Shown: positions 18,604-28,666 of the stretch, piece after piece
Numbering within the stretch: the first letter of the stretch is position 1
How the letters are laid out: every line of letters begins with the position of its first letter
Source: G965207345 sp965207345
GTDB lineage: Bacteria; Pseudomonadota; Gammaproteobacteria; PS1; Pseudothioglobaceae
DNA: 64,000 nt
Direction of reading: 5' to 3'
NCBI GenBank assembly: GCA_965207345.1
Contig: OZ242280.1
Coordinates: forward strand, 1,364,001-1,428,000
Translations under genes and position numbers: made by a program
The notes under the pieces: generated by a model
What the model was told of the DNA's origin: nothing
Seen by the model: the letters and a program-made list of their open reading frames with translations, nothing else
Databases searched by the model: none

Positions 18604-19374
18604 TCACTCAACTTTAATAATAGCATTAGAGCTATAAATTCGCTTTAATTCTCCTTTGTTTTTAAGTAATAACGCACCCCTCTCTTTATCTACACCAATT
18701 GCTTTATAACTTCTGCCATTTCTTAGATTAATTTTCCTAGCATATAAATAATCAAATGCACGCCAATCTTCGTAAAAAGCACCAAATTTGTAGCGTTTAA
18801 ACCTTTCAATATCATCTAAAATTTGCTGCACTAAATTTTTATAAAACAAGTATTTATCAGGCATATAACCCAAAATATGCACTAAATCTATGCTTGAAAA
18901 ATGACGTTTAGTAAATTTTAAATTAATGCCTAAACCAATCACAGCGTATAAATTTTCCCCTTGCAATTTATTTTCAATAAGAATACCACCTAATTTTTGA
19001 TGCTGATAATAAATATCATTGGGCCATTTTAATTGAAGTTTACTAATAGAAAACATTGCACGTATTACCTTCACCGCTGAAAGTCCAATAACTAAACTCA
19101 GTCCATTTAAACTATCTCGTGCGCTAAAGCAATAACGCATAGAAAGTAAAATACTTCCGCCCTTTTCGCCCTCCCAGTGTCTTCCATATTGTCCTCTGCC
19201 TTTTAACTGAGAATTTGCAATACATACTTGTGTTTTTGCATTTAAGGGGTAATCTAGCAAAAAATCGTTGGTGCTATCTATTAAATCAAAACAGTGCAGT
19301 TTTATACTAGTTGTTAACAAAGTGTGTAATTTTTGGTGAACCTCTTTGTCATATTTTAAATTTTCTACTTTCAT
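18604..19374 (-). CDS. birA: Biotin--[acetyl-CoA-carboxylase] ligase, without DNA-binding domain
   Basis: BirA makes biotinyl-AMP and biotinylates the carboxyl carrier protein of acetyl-CoA carboxylase. The biotin-binding loop GRGQYGRHWEGEKGG, KWPNDIYYQHQKLGGILIE and VIGLGINL are present. At 256 residues it lacks the N-terminal winged helix found in E. coli BirA (321 residues), so it cannot act as repressor of a bio operon. A small C-terminal domain remains. It is divergent from truA. Confidence 0.92.
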   Translation of the reverse strand: MKVENLKYDKEVHQKLHTLLTTSIKLHCFDLIDSTNDFLLDYPLNAKTQVCIANSQLKGRGQYGRHWEGEKGGSILLSMRYCFSARDSLNGLSLVIGLSAVKVIRAMFSISKLQLKWPNDIYYQHQKLGGILIENKLQGENLYAVIGLGINLKFTKRHFSSIDLVHILGYMPDKYLFYKNLVQQILDDIERFKRYKFGAFYEDWRAFDYLYARKINLRNGRSYKAIGVDKERGALLLKNKGELKRIYSSNAIIKVE

Positions 19375-19431
19375 ATCTTTTCATCAATACAAATTTTTCT
19401 TTTTAATTTTTACTCTCTTGTGATTTTTTTG

Positions 19432-19461
19432 TTGACGTATATTTTATATTTTGGGTAAAAT
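19432..19461 (+). promoter_or_regulatory. Sigma-70 promoter of truA
   Basis: TTGACG at 19432-19437 and TAAAAT at 19456-19461, with an 18-base spacer, lie 25 bases before the truA ATG. The hexamers differ from consensus by one base each. It is one of the clearest promoters in the window. Confidence 0.6.
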
Positions 19462-19486
19462 TTAGTTATTTACATATCACTATTTT

Positions 19487-20233
19487 ATGATGAAATTAGC
19501 CTTAGGCATTGAATATATCGGCACATATTTTCATGGCTGGCAAAAACAAAAAAATGGTATTAGAACAGTGCAAAGTGTTGTAGAAAAGGCGCTTGCCAAA
19601 GTGGCAAATCATTCTGTTAGAGTTTTTTGTGCTGGCCGTACCGATTCTGGGGTGCACGCACAAGAACAAGTCATACATTTTACTTGCAGGTATCCAAGAC
19701 CTAATAGTGCTTGGCTTATTGGCGCTAATTGTTATTTACCAAAAGATGTGAGCATAAAATGGGTGCGAGTGGTTGATGCTAATTTTCATGCACGTTTTAG
19801 TGCCATTGCTAGAGAGTATCATTATCGTATCTATAATAATCCTATTCGCTCGGCTTCAAAAGAAATATATAGTTTATGGCAACCCAGAAATTTATCGCTT
19901 GAAACCATTCAACAAGGTGCTAAATATTTAATTGGCACACATGATTTTTCTGCTTTTAGAAGCAGTGCGTGTAGCGCAAAATTTGCCACTAAAAAAATTA
20001 TGCATTTACGTGTTGAACATGATTGTAAGTTTTTATTGTTTAACATTAAAGCTGACGCCTTCTTGCATCACATGGTACGTAACATTATTGGCACTTTGCT
20101 TAGAGTTGGTCATGGTCTGGAAAATGCAGCTTGGGTTAAAAAAGTGTTAGCCTCTAAAAATAGGAACATAGCTGGTGCTACTGCCCCTGCACATGGCCTA
20201 CATTTTGTTAAAGCATATTATGCTAGTTGGTGA
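19487..20233 (+). CDS. truA: tRNA pseudouridine(38-40) synthase
   Basis: TruA modifies uridines 38-40 in the anticodon arm of many tRNAs. The catalytic Asp sits in CAGRTDSGVHAQEQVIHF; IEYIGTYFHGWQKQ at the start and FLHHMVRNIIGTLLRVG near the end are family signatures. The 248-residue length is normal. ATG ATG at 19487/19490 are equivalent starts. A transporter gene follows on the same strand after 55 bases. Confidence 0.96.
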   Translation: MMKLALGIEYIGTYFHGWQKQKNGIRTVQSVVEKALAKVANHSVRVFCAGRTDSGVHAQEQVIHFTCRYPRPNSAWLIGANCYLPKDVSIKWVRVVDANFHARFSAIAREYHYRIYNNPIRSASKEIYSLWQPRNLSLETIQQGAKYLIGTHDFSAFRSSACSAKFATKKIMHLRVEHDCKFLLFNIKADAFLHHMVRNIIGTLLRVGHGLENAAWVKKVLASKNRNIAGATAPAHGLHFVKAYYASW

Positions 20234-20288
20234 TGCTCTCAATGTATAATGCTGTGCTTGTATTCTATTTATTATCCAAAATAGTTGT

Positions 20289-22241
20289 ATGCGTGGGTTT
20301 TATAAAAAATTAATTGCAGCAGTTATTTTTTTGTTTTTCACTGTGCTTGGTGTTATGCTTACACCAACTACGCAAATCGCTCTAGTTTTTGGAATTTTGC
20401 TACTCACAATATACCTATTCGTATTTGAAATAGTAGAGGTTGATGTAGCAGCTATAACCATTATGGTGCTACTTGGCTTGACAGGGTTGCCGATTGTGCA
20501 GAATGTTTTTGGCTTAGAGTCCTCTTTAATTGACAGCAAAGATTTATTTAATGGTTTTGCTTCTAATGCAGTTATTTCAATTATTGCGGTGATGATTATT
20601 GGTGCAGGACTAGATAAAACAGGGTTAATGACAGGAATTGCACGCCTTATCATTAAAATTGGTGGTCGCTCAGAAAAACGCATCATTCCTATTACTTCTG
20701 CCACTGTTAGTATTATTTCTTCTTTTATGCAAAATGTGGGTGCAGTAGCACTCTTTATTCCTGTTATTAGTCGTATTGCTGTGCGTACAAATCTACCCAT
20801 ATCTCGTCTTTTAATGCCAATGGGGTTCACTGCTATTTTAGGTGGCACTATCACTATGGTTGGCTCTAGTCCACTCATTTTGCTTAACGATTTAATACTT
20901 TCCTCTAATCAAGGTTTAGCACCGAGTCAGCAAATGCAGACTTGGGGTTTATTTTCCGTTACACCAATTGGCTTAACACTTGTTGCAGTTGGTATTATCT
21001 ATTTTATTTTAGCAGGACATTTTGTATTACCAAAAATAAAAGCAAAATCTACGAGCACTTCCGTAATGGAATATTTTCAAGAAGCTTATGATATTCACTA
21101 CGATTTATTTGAAGTACGTGTGCCTAGTAATAGCACGTTAATTGGGCAAAAACTTGATAATATTGAGACGGTATCTAAAATTAGAGTGGTAGCAACCCGC
21201 GCAGAAAGTGGCGATATTGCCATTGGCGCAAATGCCATTTCTCGTGATACACTTATCACAAAAAATATGGTGCTTGGCATACTAACTAGTACTAGTAATC
21301 TAAATGCTTTTGTCTTAGGATTTAATCTAGAATTGTCTAATACTATTAATGTATTCTCTGAATTATTGTCTAGCAGTCAATGCGGTATGGCAGAAGTTGT
21401 TATCCCGCCAAATTCTAATCTTGTCGGTAGGAGCGCACGTGATATTTGGCTTCGCAATACCTACGGCTTAGCGATGGTTGCCCTACATAGAGGTGGAAAA
21501 ACACTTAAAGAAGGCGAAGGTATTCGTGATCTCAAGATACAATCTGGTGATACACTTATTGCTTATACTAAATGGTCTAGCTTAGAACATATTAGAGAAA
21601 ATGAAAGTAAAAACTTTGTGGTAGTTACAACGGATTATCCGCATCAAGAAAAAACACGTCCTGAAAAAATAATCTGGGCATCTATTTGCTTCTCCATTGC
21701 ACTTGTGTTGATATTATTCACAGACATACGCTTATCTATAGCACTATTAACAGGTGCGCTAGGTATGATTTTATCAGGTGTGCTTAAAATTGATGAGGCT
21801 TACAGCGCAGTTTCTTGGAAAACGGTATTTCTCTTAGCAAGCCTCATTCCGCTTGGTTTAGCAGTAGAAATATCGGGAACAGCAAAATGGATTGCCAGTG
21901 AAACTGTGGCACTAATTGGTGATATGCCAATATGGGTTATTCAAGGCGCAATTGCACTGTTAACAACAGTATTTACACTGATTATGTCTAATGTCGGTGC
22001 AACAGTGCTACTTGTTCCGCTTGTAGTTAATATTGCACTAGAGGTGGGCGCTAATCCTGCTATTTTTGCACTTACAGTTGCCATTGCTGCTTCTAATTCA
22101 TTTTTAATTCCAACACATCAAGTTAACGCACTTATTATGGGCCCAGGTGGCTATCGCGTGGCTGATTTCATGAAAGCAGGTATGATAATGACACTGCTAT
22201 TTTTACTGGTAATAATGCTGATGCTTAATTTGCTTTTTTAA
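20289..22241 (+). CDS. SLC13/DASS-type permease with two RCK_C (TrkA-C) domains
   Basis: An inner-membrane transporter of the ion-transporter superfamily: two hydrophobic halves (about residues 1-235 and 450-650) separated by a soluble centre with two RCK_C domains (near 275-355 and 365-445, each with the PPNSNLVG/VPSNSTLIG type start). These proteins move sulfate, dicarboxylates or other anions with Na+ or H+; the substrate cannot be read from the sequence. SNVGATVLLVPLVVNIA and AASNSFLIPTHQVNALI are typical repeats of the transport half. It is followed by tRNA-Ala on the other strand. Confidence 0.85.
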   Translation: MRGFYKKLIAAVIFLFFTVLGVMLTPTTQIALVFGILLLTIYLFVFEIVEVDVAAITIMVLLGLTGLPIVQNVFGLESSLIDSKDLFNGFASNAVISIIAVMIIGAGLDKTGLMTGIARLIIKIGGRSEKRIIPITSATVSIISSFMQNVGAVALFIPVISRIAVRTNLPISRLLMPMGFTAILGGTITMVGSSPLILLNDLILSSNQGLAPSQQMQTWGLFSVTPIGLTLVAVGIIYFILAGHFVLPKIKAKSTSTSVMEYFQEAYDIHYDLFEVRVPSNSTLIGQKLDNIETVSKIRVVATRAESGDIAIGANAISRDTLITKNMVLGILTSTSNLNAFVLGFNLELSNTINVFSELLSSSQCGMAEVVIPPNSNLVGRSARDIWLRNTYGLAMVALHRGGKTLKEGEGIRDLKIQSGDTLIAYTKWSSLEHIRENESKNFVVVTTDYPHQEKTRPEKIIWASICFSIALVLILFTDIRLSIALLTGALGMILSGVLKIDEAYSAVSWKTVFLLASLIPLGLAVEISGTAKWIASETVALIGDMPIWVIQGAIALLTTVFTLIMSNVGATVLLVPLVVNIALEVGANPAIFALTVAIAASNSFLIPTHQVNALIMGPGGYRVADFMKAGMIMTLLFLLVIMLMLNLLF

Positions 22242-22370
22242 AAAATTAGTTTTCACTAAAAATTCTAATCTAGCACATCTAATACTAAAAAATTTCCTAC
22301 CTCCCTTAAAATTTTAATTTTTATACAAAAAGATAGAACTAAAAATGATGGCATTTAAAATAATAAAATA

Positions 22371-22446
22371 TGGTGGAGCCAGGGAGGATCGAACTCCCGA
22401 CCTCTTGCGTGCAAGGCAAGCGCTCTCCCAGCTGAGCTATGGCCCC
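22371..22446 (-). tRNA. tRNA-Ala (UGC)
   Basis: The reverse strand folds as a 76-base tRNA with encoded CCA. Acceptor GGGGCCA pairs with TGGCTCC, the anticodon loop is CTTGCAC (anticodon UGC), and the T-arm contains GTTCGATCC. A G3-U70 pair, the alanine identity element, is present. Confidence 0.96.
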
Positions 22447-22584
22447 AAAAAATCATAAAATCTTTCAGGAAAAATACACTAACTTAAAAAAACAAGGCGC
22501 ATTATACTAATGCTTAAATATTCGGTCAAGTATTGCTAATTACTGTTTTTTCCAAATATAATTGGTGTTTTTTAAATACCAATT

Positions 22585-23508
22585 TTAAGGTCTGGTATTA
22601 ATTTCTTTTTGTTCTTTCTCAGATGGCATTAAATCCGTCTTACTAGTACCCATGATAACTAAAATAGCACTTGCAACATAAATAGAGGAATAAGTCCCTA
22701 CAATCACCCCTATGAGTAAGGCGCTAGCAAAACCACGTATAATTTCACCGCCAAAGAAAAAAAGAGCAAGTAACACAAATAGTGTTGTACTTGAAGTTGT
22801 AAGTGTTCGTGCTAAGGTTTGATTAAGTGCATTATTAATAACGGAGGTAGGTTTTTCTTGCTCACGACTAAGGCGAAAATTCTCTCGTATTCTATCAAAA
22901 ACAACAATTGTATCATTAAGAGAGTAACCAATCACTGCTAAAATAGCTGCTAATACACTTAAATCAAACTCTAACTGCAATAAAGAAAAAACACCAAGCG
23001 TTATAATCACATCATGTATAAGTGCGGCAATTGATCCAATAGAAAAGCGATATTCAAAACGAAATGCAACATAAACTAAAATACCAATTAGCGCGTATAA
23101 AACTGCTAATGCACCATCAGTTGTCAGTTCTTCACCAACTTTAGGACCTACATATTCAATGCGTCTAATTTGAATGGTATTAGTTTTATCTCCTAGCACA
23201 CGAATAACTTTTGCACTAAGTGCTGCCGAAGATGCTTTTTGCGGTGCAAAACGAATAATAACATCAGTACTTGTACCAAAATTTTGCACAGTAACATCGC
23301 TAAATTCTGCCTGAGTGAGCTGCTCCCTTATATCTTGCAAATCTGGGATTTGCTCATATTCTAACTCAATTAACACACCACCTGTAAAATCAATACCAAG
23401 CTTTAATCCTTGATAAAAAAGCGAGGCAATAGCAGCCAGAATTAACACTGCAGACAAAATAAAGGCTTGCGAACGTTTCCCAATAAAATCAATTCCTATG
23501 CGCTTCAT
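22585..23508 (-). CDS. secF: Protein translocase subunit SecF
   Basis: SecF works with SecD and YajC to pull exported proteins through SecYEG using the proton gradient. The 307-residue protein has the first membrane span, then LGIDFTGGVLIELEY in the periplasmic domain, five further spans, and FDRIRENFRL plus ALNQTLARTLTTSSTT of the RND-like core. Its start overlaps the secD stop by four bases (ATGA type), so the two are translationally coupled. Confidence 0.96.
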   Translation of the reverse strand: MKRIGIDFIGKRSQAFILSAVLILAAIASLFYQGLKLGIDFTGGVLIELEYEQIPDLQDIREQLTQAEFSDVTVQNFGTSTDVIIRFAPQKASSAALSAKVIRVLGDKTNTIQIRRIEYVGPKVGEELTTDGALAVLYALIGILVYVAFRFEYRFSIGSIAALIHDVIITLGVFSLLQLEFDLSVLAAILAVIGYSLNDTIVVFDRIRENFRLSREQEKPTSVINNALNQTLARTLTTSSTTLFVLLALFFFGGEIIRGFASALLIGVIVGTYSSIYVASAILVIMGTSKTDLMPSEKEQKEINTRP

Positions 23509-25340
23509 ATACTAATTTTTTGTTGTTGACCATAAAGGAGGTTCATCATAGATCTGCTTGCAAAAATAGCACTAAACATAGAGGTTAAAATACCAATAGA
23601 TAGCGTAATTGCAAATCCTTTAATAGGGCCTGTACCAAAACTGAAAAGCACAATAGCAGCAATTAAGGTAGTGATATTTGCATCGGTAATCGTCGCAAGT
23701 GCTTTTTCATATCCAGACCTAATAGCATCCTGTGCACTACTACCTGAACGTAATTCTTCTCTAATGCGTTCAAAAATTAGCACATTAGCATCAACCGCCA
23801 TCCCTACAGTAAGCACAATGCCTGCGATGCCTGGTAAGGTTAGTGTTGCTTGTAACAAGGATAACAGCGCTATAATCATTGCTAAATTCATACTAAGCGC
23901 AATATCTGCTACTAGTCCTGATATTTTGTAGCGCCAAAACATAAAAACAAGCACTAAAATAAAACCAATAATAACCGATAAAAATCCTTGATCAATGTTA
24001 TCTTGACCTAAACTAGGTCCCACAGTGCGCTCTTCTATAATCTCAATAGGTGCAGATAAAGAACCCGCTCTAAGCAATAGTGCTAAATCTCTTGCCTCTC
24101 TTGAACTATCTAAACCTGTAATTTGAAAGCGATTGGAAAACACACCTTGAATAACAGCTGCGTTAATAATATTCTCGGTTTTGATTCTTTTTTTAATCAG
24201 TTTATCTGATTTTCTGAGTGTTTCTATTTTATTTTCAATAAATACAACCGCCATACGATTGTGCAGGTGTTTTTGCGTAGTAGTCAACATTGCTCTACCA
24301 CCAGCCGAATCTAGGGATAAACTAACCATTGGTGAGTTATTTTCTTGGCTAAACCCAGAAGATGCATTTACAATATTTTCACCGGTTGTAATAACTCTAT
24401 TTTTGAGCAAAAGCCCTCTGCCATCACGAAAATAATATAATTTAGAGCCAAAAGGAGCTTTACCTGTACGTATCGCTAATTCTGCATCATTACCTTCATC
24501 TACTAATCTAAATTCAAGCGTTGCTACTGCGCCTAGTATTTCCTTTGCTCTCGCACTGTCCTGCACACCAGGAAGCTGCACTACAATACGCGCACTCCCT
24601 TGTTGTTGAATAATTGGCTCAGATACGCCAAGTTCATTAACACGATTTCTAAGTGTAGTAATATTTTGTTTTAGTGCATGCTTTTTGATAAGTGCTAATG
24701 CCTGCTCGTTAAATACAAAACTGACCAACAAATCTTTTTCTTCTTTAAGTTTTAAATCTGTGATCTCTGTAGCAATTATATCCAGCCCTGCTGCCTTATC
24801 TTTACTATCTTTAAAAGTTACATAAAGTGTATTATCTTCTTTTTTAATTGTTTTATAAAGACGCTTTTTTCTAAGCGCTGTACGTAATTCCCTGTAGTAA
24901 CGTTCATAGGCGGAATCGATCACTGCTACCATATCAACCTCAAGCAAAAAATGTACCCCACCACGCAAATCTAGCCCTAAAAACATAGGCTTTCCACCCA
25001 AACTTGCTAACCAGCCAGGCACAGCAGGTGCCAGATTAAGTGCCACAATAAACCCACGCTTTAGTTCTTGTTTTAACAAAGATTGTACCTTAAGCTGTTG
25101 TGCACTTGTGCGCGTGCGAATAAGCAGGCTTTTTTGCACGAGTTGTATGGATTTATAACTAATGTTGTTATCATCCAACAAGCGCGTAATTTTTATTATA
25201 TTGTTTTTGGTTATTTGTTCGCCACTGCTATGCGAGACTTGAATTGCTAAATTAGAACCAAATAAATTGGGAAGCGCATAAATAATAGCAACGACAAAAG
25301 CACCGATGGTTAAATAAATTTTCCAAGCTGGAAATGGCAT
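23505..25340 (-). CDS. secD: Protein translocase subunit SecD
   Basis: SecD is the larger RND-type partner of SecF. It has an N-terminal span (residues 7-27), the LGLDLRGGVHFLLEVD motif opening the periplasmic P1 region, and six spans in all. Conserved features in the C-terminal half are VGPSLGQDNI, VGMAVDANVLIFERIREELR and DANITTLIAAIVLF. At 611 residues it is full length. yajC lies 15 bases upstream; the order yajC-secD-secF is the standard operon. Confidence 0.96.
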   Translation of the reverse strand: MPFPAWKIYLTIGAFVVAIIYALPNLFGSNLAIQVSHSSGEQITKNNIIKITRLLDDNNISYKSIQLVQKSLLIRTRTSAQQLKVQSLLKQELKRGFIVALNLAPAVPGWLASLGGKPMFLGLDLRGGVHFLLEVDMVAVIDSAYERYYRELRTALRKKRLYKTIKKEDNTLYVTFKDSKDKAAGLDIIATEITDLKLKEEKDLLVSFVFNEQALALIKKHALKQNITTLRNRVNELGVSEPIIQQQGSARIVVQLPGVQDSARAKEILGAVATLEFRLVDEGNDAELAIRTGKAPFGSKLYYFRDGRGLLLKNRVITTGENIVNASSGFSQENNSPMVSLSLDSAGGRAMLTTTQKHLHNRMAVVFIENKIETLRKSDKLIKKRIKTENIINAAVIQGVFSNRFQITGLDSSREARDLALLLRAGSLSAPIEIIEERTVGPSLGQDNIDQGFLSVIIGFILVLVFMFWRYKISGLVADIALSMNLAMIIALLSLLQATLTLPGIAGIVLTVGMAVDANVLIFERIREELRSGSSAQDAIRSGYEKALATITDANITTLIAAIVLFSFGTGPIKGFAITLSIGILTSMFSAIFASRSMMNLLYGQQQKISI

Positions 25341-25355
25341 CGCTGAAAAAATAAT

Positions 25356-25769
25356 TTAAGATTTACCTAGTTTGGGCATTTTTTGACTAGTCGCTTTTTT
25401 TTGCTTTTTAGTCCTAATAGGCGCGATTTCTGAAGGGACAAAATTATCAAGTGTGCCTTTGGGCATTTTTTGACTAATCGCTTGTTTTTGTATCTTAACC
25501 TCAACGTTAGGTGCGATTCCTAAAGAGACAAAATTATCATCTAAGTTACTAATTTTTCCAACAATACCGCCACTTGTTAAAACTTCATCATCCTTGTTTA
25601 AATCTACTAGCAGTTTTTTGTGCTCCTTAGTGCGTTTTTGTTGCGGACGAATAAGCAAAAAATAAAAAATCACAACCAGTAAAATTAGCGGTACAAAGCT
25701 TGCATAACCTGGGCTGCTTTCTCCTTGTGCAAATGCTAGTGGCACCAAAAACTCTAACAAACTACCCAT
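25356..25769 (-). CDS. yajC: Preprotein translocase subunit YajC with duplicated C-terminal tail
   Basis: YajC is a small one-span partner of SecDF. The span (FVPLILLVVIFYFLLIRPQQKRTKEH, seen here as FYFLLIRPQQKRTKEH) and GGIVGKISNLDDNFVSL are canonical. The protein is 137 residues, longer than the usual 85-115, because the last 29-residue unit (LDDNFVSLGIAP to QKMPK) occurs twice, the second copy diverged and very Lys-rich. It heads the yajC-secD-secF operon. Confidence 0.93.
   Translation of the reverse strand: MGSLLEFLVPLAFAQGESSPGYASFVPLILLVVIFYFLLIRPQQKRTKEHKKLLVDLNKDDEVLTSGGIVGKISNLDDNFVSLGIAPNVEVKIQKQAISQKMPKGTLDNFVPSEIAPIRTKKQKKATSQKMPKLGKS
25374..25547 (-). repeat. 87-base in-frame tandem duplication inside yajC
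   Basis: Two units, 25374-25460 and 25461-25547, begin with the same GGGCATTTTTTGACTA and both contain GACAAAATTATCA at the far end. The period of 87 bases equals 29 codons, so the reading frame is kept. Confidence 0.8.
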
Positions 25770-25912
25770 ATTTATTTTCCTAAAGTTAAAAACTAAGAGT
25801 GCTTATTATCCCATAAAAACAAACGCTTTTATCTCATAAAAACAAATAGCAATTCTGTAATAAAAAATAATTTAAAAAGTTTCAAAAAATTAACTCCATA
25901 ACTATCAAAAAA

Positions 25913-26827
25913 TCAAGCGATACGCTCAAAATAACGCCCTCTTAGGATTAGGCGCTGCATGGTTTTATTTTCTGAAAAGGCACTGCGTCTATGCAAAATG
26001 TTGTTACACAAGAAGCCTTCTCCTTGCTGCATTAAATAACGAAAATGATAAGGTGTGCTACTATCTAAAATTTTCTCTAATGCAATTTTTGCTGCATTTA
26101 AAAAAGGAATATTAGCCCAAATAACATTGTGTTTTCTTTTGGTGTAACGCATCATCAACTTGCCGCTTTGCATATCAATAAAAAATACAGCCCCTTGAGT
26201 AGCAGGACGTCTTATATTTTTGCCTACTTGGTGTTTAGGAATACTCATTGCGCTTGGGTGTTCTAGCGCCTTAATAAAATCAAGATTTTTTTCTCTGAGC
26301 AAAATATAAACCAATTCATGGTCAATCCAGTAATTTTCTCCGCCAGCCGCCGCCCTGGATACGCAAAATAAGCTAAAGGATCTAATACGCTTAGATGCTC
26401 CGTTATAATAACCATCTGTATGCCAATTTAGTAATTGATTGGTGTAAGGAATAAAATTTTCACCATCTTCACTGCAGGAAATATAAGCCAAACCATTTGA
26501 TTTTGCAAAAAGATGTTTATCATAGTTTTTAAGCCCAAGCTGTTGGTTAATTGCAATGGTACTGCGCACAAAATATTCACTTTTTTGCCCAGATTTTCTG
26601 CTTTTCTTAATTTGTGTAGATTGAGGTACATGCTGGACATTTTTTACTCTATATAGAGCAAAATTATGCTGAGAACATAGCACACTTATTTTTGACTTCT
26701 CTGAAACTGATAGCACAAAAGGATGACTAATTTCTACTAAACACTTATCAATAGTTGTGCTAGCATTTTTTAGTTTTTCATCACGCCAACGTTTGTAATA
26801 ATCCACATTATTTAATATTGTTTTCAT
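25913..26827 (-). CDS. TauD/TfdA-type Fe(II)/2-oxoglutarate dioxygenase
   Basis: A double-stranded beta-helix oxygenase. The iron-binding facial triad is visible as the HxD in LLNWHTDGYYN and the distal His in NNILHRRSAF; the 2-oxoglutarate-binding Arg is in MQRLILRGRYF. A family-type RIRSFSLFCVSRAAAGGENY follows the HxD. At 304 residues it is complete. The substrate is unknown; relatives act on taurine, carnitine precursors or aromatic acids. It sits between yajC and yidC, an unusual place. Confidence 0.8.
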   Translation of the reverse strand: MKTILNNVDYYKRWRDEKLKNASTTIDKCLVEISHPFVLSVSEKSKISVLCSQHNFALYRVKNVQHVPQSTQIKKSRKSGQKSEYFVRSTIAINQQLGLKNYDKHLFAKSNGLAYISCSEDGENFIPYTNQLLNWHTDGYYNGASKRIRSFSLFCVSRAAAGGENYWIDHELVYILLREKNLDFIKALEHPSAMSIPKHQVGKNIRRPATQGAVFFIDMQSGKLMMRYTKRKHNVIWANIPFLNAAKIALEKILDSSTPYHFRYLMQQGEGFLCNNILHRRSAFSENKTMQRLILRGRYFERIA

Positions 26828-26852
26828 TACGGATGTTTTATTTCATATTTAT

Positions 26853-28463
26853 TTAAGTTGCAACGCGTTTATTAATGACCCACTGTTGGGCAATAGAAAG
26901 TATATTATTAATTACCCAATAAAGCACTAAACCTGAAGGCATCCAAAAAAAGAATACCGTAAAAACAATGGGTAGTACGCTCATTATTTTTGCCTGCATC
27001 GGATCGGGTGGTGGTGGGTTAAGTTTTTGTTGCATAAACATAGATATTCCCATGACAATAGGCAAAATAAAATAAGGATCTTTAGCCGACAAGTCAGGTA
27101 GCCACCAAAAAGCGGTGTGTCTAAGTTCAACACTTTCTAATAACACCCAGTAAAGTGCAATAAATACTGGAATTTGCACAATAATTGGCAAACAGCCAGA
27201 GGCAGGATTTACTTTTTCTTTCTTGTATAAATCCATCGTTTTTTTACTTACTTTTTGTCTATCATCTCCATATAACTCTTTAATTTTTTGCATTTTAGGT
27301 GCGAGCTTACGCATTTTTGCCATAGAGCGATACGAGGTTTCTGAGAGCTTATAAAATACTAATTTGATAAGCAGCGTGAGTAAGATAATCGCCAAACCCC
27401 AGCTTATAACAAAACCATAAATCTGATGTAGTAGCCACTCCAAAGGTTTAGCAATAATATAAAGTATGCCATAGTCAACTGTTTTATCCAAACCATCAAT
27501 AAAGTTGATGCGATCTTGAGTTTTTGGTCCCACATATAAATCATCTACTTCAGTACTCAATGTCTCCATTGGATTAACACGTAAACTAGGCCCTAACATA
27601 GATAGTAAATAATATTTACCGTCCAGTACTTTAGTGCTATATTTTTGCATTTTATTTTTATTAGGTATCCATGCTGCAAAAAAATAGTGCTGCACCATTG
27701 CCATCCAGCCACCTTTTGTCACAATATCTTTAGTGCTATCAAAATCATCAAAATCAATTTTCTCATAAACACCTTCATCGTTATAAATTGCAGCACCAAC
27801 GTAAGTGGGTAAAAACATATTGCCCTCTGTTATTGCAGTTCTTAATAATTGTGCATAACTTGCATAGCTGAGCGTCTGTTTGCTTTGATTTTTAATTTCA
27901 TAATTAACACCGATATGATAACTATTGCGTTTAAAATGATATTTTTTGATAACGCTAACACCAGCATTATTTTCCCAATAAAAAGGTACAATAAGTGTTT
28001 CATCTTCTCCTAAACTGTAATAGGGTTCGTCAATGCCAAAAGCACTGTGATGATTAGGCAATTCTTTGGGCAAAAGCCCGCTCTGCGCTTTAAACAGGTT
28101 ATGTTCTTTATGGCTAAATATACTAATCACGGGTGTTGCACTTACGAGCGATAATGGATAGTCCTTTAAAAATAAATCTTCTATTATTGCGCCTTTGGTA
28201 TTAATGTATAAAGAAAATAAATCGGTTTCTACGTGCACAGCTTCCCTGCGCTCATTGATTAGAATTTCGGGGCTATCTATCGGTTGAGATATATCCGAAA
28301 TTGGCAAATCCCTAGCATTACCAGAGTCAATGCTTTTTGGTACAGTAATATTGCTTTTGGATGGGTGGTTTTTTTTTACTTCATGTTGTTCTGTCCATGC
28401 TTGCCAGAGCAAAAATCCAGTAAAAAATAATCCTACTATGAGTAATAGATTTTGATTTTCCAT
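26853..28463 (-). CDS. yidC: Membrane protein insertase YidC
   Basis: YidC inserts inner-membrane proteins alone or with SecYEG. The 536-residue protein has the gammaproteobacterial layout: an N-terminal span (LLLIVGLFFTGFLLWQAW), a large periplasmic beta domain (about 55-330), and the conserved five-span core with Arg in the groove region (KLVFYKLSETSYRSMAKMRKL, quoted by YRSMAKMRKL), GCLPIIVQIPVFIALYWVL and PSGLVLYWVINNILSIAQQ. mnmE, often next to yidC, is absent here. Confidence 0.96.
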   Translation of the reverse strand: MENQNLLLIVGLFFTGFLLWQAWTEQHEVKKNHPSKSNITVPKSIDSGNARDLPISDISQPIDSPEILINERREAVHVETDLFSLYINTKGAIIEDLFLKDYPLSLVSATPVISIFSHKEHNLFKAQSGLLPKELPNHHSAFGIDEPYYSLGEDETLIVPFYWENNAGVSVIKKYHFKRNSYHIGVNYEIKNQSKQTLSYASYAQLLRTAITEGNMFLPTYVGAAIYNDEGVYEKIDFDDFDSTKDIVTKGGWMAMVQHYFFAAWIPNKNKMQKYSTKVLDGKYYLLSMLGPSLRVNPMETLSTEVDDLYVGPKTQDRINFIDGLDKTVDYGILYIIAKPLEWLLHQIYGFVISWGLAIILLTLLIKLVFYKLSETSYRSMAKMRKLAPKMQKIKELYGDDRQKVSKKTMDLYKKEKVNPASGCLPIIVQIPVFIALYWVLLESVELRHTAFWWLPDLSAKDPYFILPIVMGISMFMQQKLNPPPPDPMQAKIMSVLPIVFTVFFFWMPSGLVLYWVINNILSIAQQWVINKRVAT

Positions 28464-28666
28464 TATTATTCCTAATATTCTCCTAACTTGTATGAAATAT
28501 ACAATTTCATATTAAAACCAGATTAAAGCTATCTAATTTACTAGTAATGCAAAATTTTATTATTGGCTAAATATACGTATATCATTAGTTTCATTGCTTG
28601 ATGTTATCAAAATTTTTAAGTGCAAAAAATTATATGTCTGTGAATATTGTCTTTGATATAAATTAT

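Noticed and set aside
20300..20878. Antisense open frame of 192 codons in the SLC13-type transporter gene
   Set aside because: It mirrors codons of the membrane protein and lacks any recognisable motif or start signal.
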